A stretch of DNA of 7,369 nt from an uncultured beta proteobacterium. GTDB lineage: Bacteria > Pseudomonadota > Gammaproteobacteria > Burkholderiales > SG8-39. The stretch covers positions 1-7,369 of the forward strand of contig CAIPUP010000357.1 in assembly GCA_903868285.1 (NCBI GenBank), given 5' to 3'. Made by a program: the position numbers and the translations under genes. Positions 1 through 5,238 of this stretch are shown here, in pieces; position 1 is the first letter of the stretch; each line of letters opens with the position of its first letter. Under the pieces are notes generated by a model. That model saw only the letters and a program-made list of their open reading frames with translations. It was not told where the DNA came from and searched no databases.

Positions 1-154
1 CAAGGCGGTGATCAACGCCTGCCAGAGCATCGACGCTACCTCCGGTCGGATACTCGAGCGCATGGCGCAGAGCGCGCTGATCCTGTCGCAGGATCACAAG
101 GAAGGCGTCAAGGCGTTCCGCGAGAAGCGTCCGCCGCAGTATCAGGGGCGGTGA
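1..154 (+). CDS. Enoyl-CoA hydratase/isomerase (crotonase) family protein, C-terminal end only
   Basis: Only the last 50 codons are present, read from position 2 and ending in TGA at 152-154; the gene begins left of the window. The visible protein runs from an amphipathic helix (KAVINACQSID) through ERMAQSALILSQDHKEGVKAF to the end EKRPPQYQGR. The pattern of a helix, then (D/E)D-x-KEG-x-x-AF-x-EKRPP-x-(F/Y)-x-G-R at the extreme C terminus, is the typical end of crotonase-fold enoyl-CoA hydratases and isomerases, which form trimers and act on CoA thioesters in the cytoplasm. The catalytic glutamates and oxyanion-hole glycines lie upstream and cannot be checked, so the substrate is open: beta-oxidation, aromatic-CoA breakdown or an isomerase are all possible. 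The gene converges on the Rieske gene with only 22 bp between the two stops and no clear terminator. Confidence 0.85.
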   Translation, partial: KAVINACQSIDATSGRILERMAQSALILSQDHKEGVKAFREKRPPQYQGR

Positions 155-176
155 GCCGTTTAAACCCGGAAAAGCA

Positions 177-572
177 TCACGGAACAGGACGACAAACCAG
201 CACTTTGCCGTCCTGTTCACGTACCCCCCAGGCAATCAGGCGGATGCCCTCCTGGGGCGGCACGCGCGCGCTGCCCGACTCCGGCAAGGTGGTGAGACGT
301 ACACCGTCGACATCAAAGCGCCAGGCGTGTTTGTAGCAAAGCAGTTGGCCGTCGCGGATCAGTCCGCGCGAGAGCTTGGCGCCACGATGCGGACAGACAT
401 CCTCCCAGGCGCGCAAGGCCAGGCCATCGGCCGTCAGCGCGCGCCATAGCACCAGGTCCACGCCATCGGCCTGCGCTGCCAGCAAACGGCCCGGCGGCAA
501 GTCGGCCGATTCGGCCACGCAATGCCAGGCACCGTTCGGCGTTTTTTCCTGCGTTGTTGCGATTACTGTCAT
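177..572 (-). CDS. Small stand-alone Rieske [2Fe-2S] protein
   Basis: A 131-residue protein made almost entirely of one Rieske domain. The cluster ligands are visible as C60-P-H62 (in CPHRGAKLSRG) and C79-Y-K-H82 (in CYKHAWRFDVDG), 16 residues apart. CPHRGA and HAW-x-F-x-x-x-G resemble the N-terminal Rieske domain of ring-hydroxylating oxygenase alpha subunits more than plain ferredoxins, yet no catalytic iron domain follows. The likely role is cytoplasmic electron transfer to an oxygenase; the partner is unknown. The start chosen is the ATG at 572-570, which overlaps the TGA of the upstream hydrolase (ATGA), implying translational coupling. An in-frame upstream start at 608 would add 12 residues and overlap the hydrolase gene by 40 bp, so it is less likely. 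No oxygenase or reductase gene is in view, which leaves the function open. Confidence 0.82.
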   Translation of the reverse strand: MTVIATTQEKTPNGAWHCVAESADLPPGRLLAAQADGVDLVLWRALTADGLALRAWEDVCPHRGAKLSRGLIRDGQLLCYKHAWRFDVDGVRLTTLPESGSARVPPQEGIRLIAWGVREQDGKVLVCRPVP

Positions 573-1510
573 CGCGTCCCGCCGTGCTGCGCAATGAACT
601 GCTGGCATAGCGCCAGCATGTGGGCTGATTGCTCGCGAAACGGATCGTGACCGCAGCCGGGCAGCAGTTCCAGTTGCACCGGTGACGGGCTCATGGCGGC
701 GATATTGCGCACATGCACCGGCCCGCCGTGATCGTCGTTCTCGCCCTGCACTGCCAGCACCGGCACGCCAATGTACGGCAGACGATCACGCATATGCCAG
801 CCGCGCATCTCGGGCTTGAGCCACACATCAGCCCACGCCAGGAACATGCCATCGACATCGCGGTGATAGCGCGCCAACTTGCCGCGCAGCACGCCATCGG
901 ACCAGGCTGCGCGGTGGCGGGCAATGGCCTGCCAGGTCATGGCTTCATCTTCGGTATGCGGTGCCACCACGATGGCGCCACGGACATCCGGTAATCGTTG
1001 ATCGCTTTGTTGCCGATCGGGCTGCCCAGGCTGCGCACCCCGCGCGCCGAGATAGGCCAGCACCGATGTACCGCCGTCGCTGTGACCGATCAGGATCACC
1101 GGCGGCAACGGCGTGCCCGCGGCCCGCGTGGCGACGCGAAGATCCGACAGCATCGGCGAGCGCATCAGCCAGTCCAGCACCTGCGGCAGCACCTGCACAC
1201 CCTCGATGTCCATGAACTGCGGCGGGCGTGGCTCGGCCATGGCGTCGGACTGACCATGGCCATAGCGCGAATAGATCAGCGAGGCACAACCGGTGCGCAG
1301 CATCAGCTGTTCCGGAAAATCGCGCCACATGGTGGAAGACCCCAGGCCCTGATGCAGCCACACCAGCAACGGTCGTTGCTGCCAGGCCGGATCGACCGGC
1401 TGCAGCCAGCGATAGTCCAGCGCATGGCCGCCCGCCTGCAGCATGCCGCTGTGCTGTTGCAGCGTGGGAAACGCGGCTGTGGAAGATGGCGCGGACGATG
1501 GCTTGGACAT
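569..1510 (-). CDS. Alpha/beta-fold hydrolase
   Basis: A 313-residue alpha/beta hydrolase. From the N terminus it shows an oxyanion-hole motif after the first core strand (LLVWLHQGLGSS, about 48-59), the segment YSRYGHGQSD, the nucleophile elbow I-G-H-S144-D-G-G, an acid candidate in AVQGENDDHG (D259 or D260), and the catalytic His in GCGH288DPF. All triad members are present, so it should be active, probably as an esterase, C-C bond hydrolase or amide hydrolase in the cytoplasm. Substrate specificity cannot be read from the sequence. Residues about 155-175 form a Gln-, Arg- and Pro-rich insert. It lies first in a two-gene unit with the Rieske gene (4-bp overlap) and is divergent from the PadR regulator. 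The start is uncertain: the ATG at 1510 has no good Shine-Dalgarno sequence; a GTG at 1576 (335 residues) and an ATG at 1444 are alternatives. Confidence 0.85.
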   Translation of the reverse strand: MSKPSSAPSSTAAFPTLQQHSGMLQAGGHALDYRWLQPVDPAWQQRPLLVWLHQGLGSSTMWRDFPEQLMLRTGCASLIYSRYGHGQSDAMAEPRPPQFMDIEGVQVLPQVLDWLMRSPMLSDLRVATRAAGTPLPPVILIGHSDGGTSVLAYLGARGAQPGQPDRQQSDQRLPDVRGAIVVAPHTEDEAMTWQAIARHRAAWSDGVLRGKLARYHRDVDGMFLAWADVWLKPEMRGWHMRDRLPYIGVPVLAVQGENDDHGGPVHVRNIAAMSPSPVQLELLPGCGHDPFREQSAHMLALCQQFIAQHGGTR

Positions 1511-1626
1511 GGGCGGAGCAGCGGTTGCAAGACAGAGCGTGCATTCTAGCTGCGCTATGCTGTGACTTTGCTCCACCAGTGCCTGATGGTTCTTGTATCG
1601 GCCAATTCTCCCGAAGGGATTCGCGC
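1511..1626. promoter_or_regulatory. Divergent promoter region between hydrolase and PadR genes
   Basis: This 116-bp gap must hold the promoters of both the hydrolase-Rieske unit and the PadR gene. On the minus strand TAGAAT (1548-1543) resembles a -10 box, without a convincing -35. A loose inverted pair, GCAT (1541-1544) and ATGC (1557-1560) with a 12-bp spacer, surrounds it; PadR operators are usually ATGT-N8-ACAT-like, so this is only a weak candidate. A good Shine-Dalgarno sequence, AAGGGA at 1614-1619, lies 7 nt before the PadR start. PadR regulators often repress the divergent gene and themselves, which would fit here, but this is inference. Confidence 0.4.
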
Positions 1627-2304
1627 ATGTCGCTCAAGTTCGCCCTGCTCGGTCTGATCGCACTCAAGCCGTCTTCAGGCTATGACATCAAGCGTGTCAT
1701 CGATCGCTCGGTGTTCTTCATCTGGAACGTCACCGGACCACAGATCTACAACACCCTGCGCGTGCTGCGCGAGGAAGGACTGGTGACCAGCGAGGCCATC
1801 ACGCAAAAGGGCAAGCCCGACAAGCAGATGCACACCATCACCGCACTGGGCAAAAAAGCCATTGCCGACTATGCCGGCGAGCCGATCCGCGCTGCTGTGA
1901 CCCGCGACGAGGTGTTGCTGCGCATTTTCTTTGGCAACTTCGCCAGCGAGGACATCGTCAATCGCGAGCTGGAGGCCTACCTCGATCGCATCCGGCATGA
2001 GCGCGCCTTCATGGAGGCGACCGAGGCGCGCATCAATGCCCACCCCGGTCCGCGCCATGACGCGCGGCGTTTTCAGCTGCTATCGCTGCGCATGAAGGTG
2101 GCGCAATACCGCGCCATGGAGTCCGAGCTGGCGCGCTTTTGCCGGCTCGATCTGCGGCGCAATCCGCTCGATCCGGCCGAAGTCGAGCGCAAGGCCTCGA
2201 TCGAGCACCGCGCCCCGCTATCACTGGTCAATCCGGTGGAGCCCGGCGGCAAAACGCCAGGCCTTGTCCGCCCGCGTGCTGGGCGCAAGCAGGCGGCCAG
2301 CTAG
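1627..2304 (+). CDS. PadR-family transcriptional regulator
   Basis: A 225-residue protein whose first 80 residues form the PadR winged helix-turn-helix: MSLKFALLGLIAL, then SGYDIKRVI, then GPQIYNTLRVLREEGLV (recognition helix and wing), then KQMHTITALGKKAI. Residues about 90-180 match the C-terminal helical domain of the longer PadR group (PadR_C / Vir-like), rich in charged helices (VNRELEAYLDRIRHERAFMEATEARI) and used for dimer formation. The last 40 residues (from about RKASIEHRAP) are Pro-, Arg- and Gly-rich and probably disordered. The start is well supported by AAGGGA 7 nt upstream. The family usually represses genes for phenolic acid or other aromatic catabolism; the divergent hydrolase-Rieske unit is the natural target. 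Its ligand cannot be inferred. It converges on the first Bug gene across 69 bp. Confidence 0.9.
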   Translation: MSLKFALLGLIALKPSSGYDIKRVIDRSVFFIWNVTGPQIYNTLRVLREEGLVTSEAITQKGKPDKQMHTITALGKKAIADYAGEPIRAAVTRDEVLLRIFFGNFASEDIVNRELEAYLDRIRHERAFMEATEARINAHPGPRHDARRFQLLSLRMKVAQYRAMESELARFCRLDLRRNPLDPAEVERKASIEHRAPLSLVNPVEPGGKTPGLVRPRAGRKQAAS

Positions 2305-2353
2305 GCAAGCCAGGCCGTGCCGCGCCAGCGCAGAGACACCCGGCGCAGAAAAT

Positions 2354-2376
2354 AAATCAATTAAATCAATAACTTA
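2354..2376 (-). repeat. 23-bp AT-rich repeat, left copy (inverted relative to 6970-6992)
   Basis: The minus strand of 2354-2376 is identical over 23 bp to the plus strand of 6970-6992; past a mismatch at the next base, three more bases agree. On the plus strand it holds two AAATCAAT units in tandem with a 9-bp period, followed by ACTTA. It includes the TAA stop codon (2376-2374) of the first Bug gene and lies in the gap between that gene and the convergent PadR gene. Its AT content contrasts sharply with the GC-rich surroundings. No -10 box follows it here at promoter distance, unlike the right copy. Function unknown: operator, shared transcript end, or rearrangement scar. Confidence 0.8.
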
Positions 2377-2380
2377 TTGA
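2366..2380. repeat. 15-bp perfect palindrome over the Bug stop codon
   Basis: TCAATAA-C-TTATTGA is a perfect dyad of two 7-bp arms around one central base (2373). The right arm covers the last Bug codon (CAA) and stop. Only the left arm and centre belong to the 23-bp repeat; in the right copy the second arm is not kept (ACTTACG in place of ACTTATTGA). A single-base loop makes an RNA hairpin of this form unlikely, so a protein-binding site is the better reading if it is functional at all. Confidence 0.5.
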
Positions 2381-3384
2381 ACTTCTATCCGGGCATCCCG
2401 GACAAACTTCTGCCAGCGCGGCACCTCGGCCCGCATCATGGTGTCGATCTCCTCCGGGGACTTGGGCGGCTCCAGCGTCACCCCGCCACCTTCGGCGCGG
2501 GCGATCACATCCGGGTCGGCCAGGGCGCGCGCCACCTCGCGATTGACGCGGTAGACGATGTCACGCGGCGTCTTGGCTGGCAGCAGGATGGCGAACCAGG
2601 CCAGCACCTGCGAATCGGGGTACCCGACCTCGGCCATGGTCGGGACGTCTGGCACTAGCGCATTGCGGCGCGGTGCGGCCAGTGCCAGCGCCCGCAGCTT
2701 GCCGGCCTTGACCTGCGGCACCGCCAGTGACAGCGCCACGAAGCCAAACGACAGCCGCCCGGACAGCAGATCGGGCAAGGCGGGTGCCAGGCCCTTGTAG
2801 GGCACCGCCTGCATGTCGATGCCGGCATGCAGCTTCAATAACTCGGTATTGAGGAACACCGACGATCCGACGCCCGGGCTGAGGTAACTCATCTTGCCCG
2901 GCTGCGAACGCGCCAGTGCCACAAACTCGGCCAGGTTGCGCGCCGGCGTCGCCACCGGTATCACCGCAATGGCCGGGAAGGTGCACACCATGGCAGCACC
3001 GGCGAAATCATCCAGCGGGCTGTAGGGCAGGCTCTTGTTGAAGGCCGGCGTGGTGGTGTGGGTGAAGGTCGTGAACAGCCAGGTGTAGCCGTCGGGCGCG
3101 CTTTTGGCCACGGCATCGGTACCAATCACCGTGTTGCCGCCCGGGCGCCAGTCCGACACCACCGACTGCCCCAGCAGGCTGCCGAGTTTTTCGATCATCG
3201 GCCGCCCTACGGCGTCGGTCGGCCCGCCCGGTGGAAAAGGCACGATCATGCGTATCGGCTTACTGGGCCAGGCAGCGGCAGACTGCGCCTGTACGCTGCC
3301 CGCCCCACACGACAAACCCAGACTGGCGACCAATACCGCCATCCAGCGAGGTGCCTGCACATTGCGACTGGAAAACACTGCCAT
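2374..3384 (-). CDS. Bug/TctC-family tripartite tricarboxylate transporter substrate-binding protein (first copy)
   Basis: A 336-residue secreted protein. The N terminus has basic residues, a hydrophobic stretch (WMAVLVASLGLSCGAGSVQA) and a likely signal peptidase I site near VQA-Q, residues about 32-34. The mature part shows the family signatures: PIRMIVPFPPGGPTDAVGR at its start, then APDGYTWLF, the PYSPLDDF region, VPYKGLAPALPDLLSGRLSF, PQVKAGKLRALA, VPTMAEVGYPD, and LLPAKTPRDIVYRVN. Such proteins bind carboxylates or aromatic acids in the periplasm and hand them to TctAB-type permeases or signal their presence. The usual (E/D)NRPGAGG motif reads DWRPGGNT here, a change near the ligand-binding cleft. 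No TctA or TctB gene is in view. The start is firm: AGGAGG (3396-3391) lies 6 nt before the ATG. It lies 107 bp downstream of the membrane protein gene on the same strand. Confidence 0.93.
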   Translation of the reverse strand: MAVFSSRNVQAPRWMAVLVASLGLSCGAGSVQAQSAAAWPSKPIRMIVPFPPGGPTDAVGRPMIEKLGSLLGQSVVSDWRPGGNTVIGTDAVAKSAPDGYTWLFTTFTHTTTPAFNKSLPYSPLDDFAGAAMVCTFPAIAVIPVATPARNLAEFVALARSQPGKMSYLSPGVGSSVFLNTELLKLHAGIDMQAVPYKGLAPALPDLLSGRLSFGFVALSLAVPQVKAGKLRALALAAPRRNALVPDVPTMAEVGYPDSQVLAWFAILLPAKTPRDIVYRVNREVARALADPDVIARAEGGGVTLEPPKSPEEIDTMMRAEVPRWQKFVRDARIEVQ

Positions 3385-3455
3385 GCCACTCCTCCTCAGG
3401 AATTTTCAGCACGGCGAGACTAACAGAAAGGCCACGGGGAAAGCCCGGGTGAAAG

Positions 3456-3480
3456 CCCCGGGCGGACGAACACCCCGGGG
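3456..3480 (-). terminator. GC-rich hairpin between membrane protein and first Bug gene
   Basis: CCCCGGG (3456-3462) and CCCGGGG (3474-3480) can form a 7-bp all-GC stem with an 11-nt loop. It starts 12 bp past the stop of the membrane protein gene and lies upstream of the Bug ribosome binding site. No run of T follows on the minus strand, so as an intrinsic terminator it is weak. It could also be an attenuating or mRNA-stabilising element. A third CCCGGG nearby (3444-3449) offers alternative pairing. Confidence 0.35.
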
Positions 3481-3491
3481 TGCCTTCGACC

Positions 3492-3992
3492 TCAGGCCCT
3501 GGAGGGCTCCGGGGTCGCACGCATCAAATCGGCAAATATGAACCCGCAAGCAAAGAACCAAACAATGGGACCGGATATCGTCGGCAGATTGGGTTCGATT
3601 ACGCCGGAAACCACCATGGCGAACAGGAACGCCAGGTCACCGATGCCAATGACGATGAGCGTCAGTACAAACGCCATGGCGGAACGGGTGTGCCAGTACC
3701 AGGCCGCCAGCAGCACACCCAGCACGCCGTAGCCACCCACATCCAGACAGAAGTTGATCAGCAACTGCGAGTGCGCGAACAGTGTCACCGGGTCGGTCGC
3801 GTGCTGGAAGGCCTGGCGCGTGACCACCGATCCGCCGATGAGCATTTCCCAAAGCCCTCTGGGGGCGTCGCGCAAATATTGATTGACGCCCTCCGCCCCG
3901 ACCCAGATATGCAGCACACCCCAGTACAACAACAACCAGACACCGATTTTTCCAGTCACGCCCAACAACGGATGTGCTTTCAGTAGATTCAT
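3492..3992 (-). CDS. Small integral membrane protein of unknown function, four predicted helices
   Basis: A 166-residue protein that I cannot assign to a named family. Four hydrophobic segments are visible: about 13-32 (VTGKIGVWLLLYWGVLHIWV), 73-100 (inside AHSQLLINFCLDVGGYGVLG and LLAAWYW), 105-131 (inside AMAFVLTLIVIGIGDLAFLF and the VVSGV end) and 138-157 (ISGPIVWFFACGFIFADL). Between the first two lies a soluble loop of about 40 residues. His28 and Asp84 lie in or near membrane segments; no known cofactor motif is recognised. The start at 3992 has GGGAG 6 nt upstream; a longer in-frame reading to 4088 would run through the promoter region and is less likely. The gene is divergent from a LysR regulator, the usual arrangement for a LysR target, so it is probably controlled by it. 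It may share a transcript with the first Bug gene. Confidence 0.72.
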   Translation of the reverse strand: MNLLKAHPLLGVTGKIGVWLLLYWGVLHIWVGAEGVNQYLRDAPRGLWEMLIGGSVVTRQAFQHATDPVTLFAHSQLLINFCLDVGGYGVLGVLLAAWYWHTRSAMAFVLTLIVIGIGDLAFLFAMVVSGVIEPNLPTISGPIVWFFACGFIFADLMRATPEPSRA

Positions 3993-4100
3993 GCTTGGCT
4001 CCCGAGTTAAAACTGCAACGCTAGCAAACATTCTTTGGGACAATCCCCCCAGATAAAGAAAACTCTGCGCCACATGTAGCGCAATCAATGGAGTTATTCA
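3993..4100. promoter_or_regulatory. Divergent LysR-type control region with a 30-bp dyad
   Basis: This 108-bp gap separates the membrane protein gene and the LysR gene. TTCTTT (4031-4036) and AAAGAA (4055-4060) are exact inverted arms 18 bp apart, with an inner GGG-ACAAT-CCC dyad at 4037-4047. LysR regulators bind interrupted dyads of this general kind, usually with a T-N11-A core, in divergent promoters. The Shine-Dalgarno sequence of the LysR gene, GGAG at 4090-4093, lies 7 nt before its start. No strong -35/-10 pair stands out on either strand. Confidence 0.45.
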
Positions 4101-5033
4101 ATGGACTTGCTGCGGGATATCGCGCTTTTTGTCGAAGTCAGTCGAACGAAAAATTTTCGCCTTGCGGCAAAAAATCTTGAATTACCCGGCTCCAGCCTGT
4201 CGCGGCGTATCGCTGCGCTGGAACGTTCGGTGGGCATACCACTGCTGACGCGCACCACACGCAAGGTCGAGCTGACCGATGCCGGCCGACAGTATTACCA
4301 ACACTGCCTTGGAATTCTTGAACAATCGCAGCTTGCGATTGATGAGTTACGCCAGCATCACAGCCAGCCCAGCGGCCTGATCCGGGTTTCCATGCCGGTG
4401 GATTTCGGCTTGCTGTTCATGCCAAGGGTGCTGGACACGTTCTGTGCGCAATACCCGCAAATCTTTTTTGAGCTCGATCTCAGTCCGCGACGGGTCGATA
4501 TGCTCAGCGAAAATTTTGATCTGGCGCTACGCGTCGGTGAGGTTCAAGAGCCAAACCTGATTACCCGCCGCATCAATCTGTTCGACATCGGACTGTATGC
4601 AGCGCCGGCGTATATCGAAAAACACGGTATGCCGCGCACACCAGCAGATCTGTCGCGTCATCAATGCCTGCGCATCAACGAACAGCCCTGGCGGCTGCAA
4701 CGCGTGCCCGGCAGAAAAAAAGCCGCTGCAACGAGCATGCCGCCGGCAGCGCTGGCGCAGTCAATTCCGATCCGTGGGCAGATCTGCGCCAACAACCCCG
4801 GCATGCTGCGCCGCCTGGCACTGCTGGGCCGCGGCATCTTCAGCGGCGCGGCGCTGATGTTGCAAGACGATCTGCGCAGCGGCGCGCTGGTACGCCTGCT
4901 GCCCGGCTGGTGCATGCCGCCGCTGGCGATATCCGCAGTGATGCAGAGTCGGCAACAGCCAGCGCGGGTGCGACTATTCCTTGATCACATGATCGCCTGC
5001 TGCCAAAGCGAGCAAATCAGTCGCCGCAAATGA
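4101..5033 (+). CDS. LysR-family transcriptional regulator (CrgA/DmlR-like)
   Basis: A 310-residue protein of normal LysR length. Residues 1-65 hold the winged helix-turn-helix: MDLLRDIALFVEVSRTKNF, then RLAAKNLELPGSSLSRRIAALE (helix-turn-helix, about 21-42), then GIPLLTRTTRKVELTDAG. A linker helix about 66-90 (YYQHCLGILEQSQLAIDELR) joins the periplasmic-binding-protein-like effector domain, starting at SGLIRVSMPVDFG and containing FFELDLSPRRVDMLSENFDLALRVGE. The phrase 'DLALRVG', with R-R-I-N-L and LYAAPAYIEKHG, is typical of the CrgA/DmlR branch. The effector is not predictable. The segment KKAAATSMPPAALAQ in the effector domain is less well conserved in look. The gene ends 2 bp before a strong hairpin. 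Its 5' part uses more AT-rich codons (AAAAATTTTCGC, GAAAATTTTGAT) than the catabolic genes around it. Confidence 0.93.
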   Translation: MDLLRDIALFVEVSRTKNFRLAAKNLELPGSSLSRRIAALERSVGIPLLTRTTRKVELTDAGRQYYQHCLGILEQSQLAIDELRQHHSQPSGLIRVSMPVDFGLLFMPRVLDTFCAQYPQIFFELDLSPRRVDMLSENFDLALRVGEVQEPNLITRRINLFDIGLYAAPAYIEKHGMPRTPADLSRHQCLRINEQPWRLQRVPGRKKAAATSMPPAALAQSIPIRGQICANNPGMLRRLALLGRGIFSGAALMLQDDLRSGALVRLLPGWCMPPLAISAVMQSRQQPARVRLFLDHMIACCQSEQISRRK

Positions 5034-5035
5034 CA

Positions 5036-5062
5036 AGGGCCCGCAGCATGACTGCAGGCCCT
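5036..5062. terminator. Hairpin between convergent LysR gene and tRNA-Arg, probably bidirectional
   Basis: AGGGCC (5036-5041) pairs with GGCCCT (5057-5062), then one C/A mismatch, then GCAG (5043-5046) pairs with CTGC (5052-5055) around a 5-nt loop CATGA. The stem starts 2 bp after the LysR stop and lies 31 bp past the tRNA 3' end on the other strand. Neither side carries a long T run (CGGTATTA on plus, TGTCATTTG on minus), so efficiency is uncertain, but the position between convergent genes makes a terminator the best reading. Confidence 0.65.
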
Positions 5063-5093
5063 CGGTATTACGCTGTTGCGATGCTACGTTGAC

Positions 5094-5170
5094 TGGCGCG
5101 CCCGGCAGGATTCGAACCCACGACCCCTTGGTTCGTAGCCAAGTACTCTATCCAACTGAGCTACGGGCGC
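5094..5170 (-). tRNA. tRNA-Arg (anticodon ACG), CCA encoded
   Basis: The minus strand folds into a full cloverleaf. The acceptor stem is GCGCCCG with CGGGCGC. The D arm is GCTC with GAGT around AGTTGGATA. The anticodon stem is CTTGG with CCAAG around CTACGAA, so the anticodon is ACG, read as ICG after deamination and decoding CGU, CGC and CGA. The variable region is GGGTC. The T arm is GTGGG-TTCGAAT-CCTGC, with two G-U pairs. The discriminator base is G (5097) and CCA follows in the DNA (5096-5094). The gene is intact, single and not within a tRNA cluster. A partial duplicate of its 3' end, as left by integrases, was not seen in the window. Confidence 0.97.
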
Positions 5171-5180
5171 AACGAGCGAA

Positions 5181-5189
5181 ATTATAGCA
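5181..5189 (-). promoter_or_regulatory. Extended -10 promoter of the tRNA-Arg gene
   Basis: On the minus strand the sequence is TGC-TATAAT (5189-5181): a perfect -10 hexamer with the extended TGn motif. It ends 10 bp before the first tRNA base, so the primary transcript would have only a few leader bases. A -35 box at normal spacing is poor (TGGTCA or CTGGTC), which the extended -10 can offset. The tRNA therefore need not depend on read-through from the second Bug gene on the same strand. Confidence 0.75.
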
Positions 5190-5238
5190 GAGTCGATGCC
5201 GCTGACCAGCCTTGCGCGATACATCGCGTATGGCCGCC

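Noticed and set aside
1228..1626. Long in-frame extension of the PadR gene to 1228.
   Set aside because: It runs antisense through the hydrolase gene. The PadR domain begins at the ATG at 1627 with a good ribosome binding site.
945..1667. A 240-residue open frame on the minus strand in a different frame within the hydrolase gene.
   Set aside because: It is Ala- and Arg-rich without domain similarity, and the hydrolase frame carries a complete catalytic triad.
3440..3480. Three CCCGGG occurrences read as a repeat array.
   Set aside because: Spacing is irregular and the units are six bases of GC-rich sequence; a simple hairpin describes the region better.
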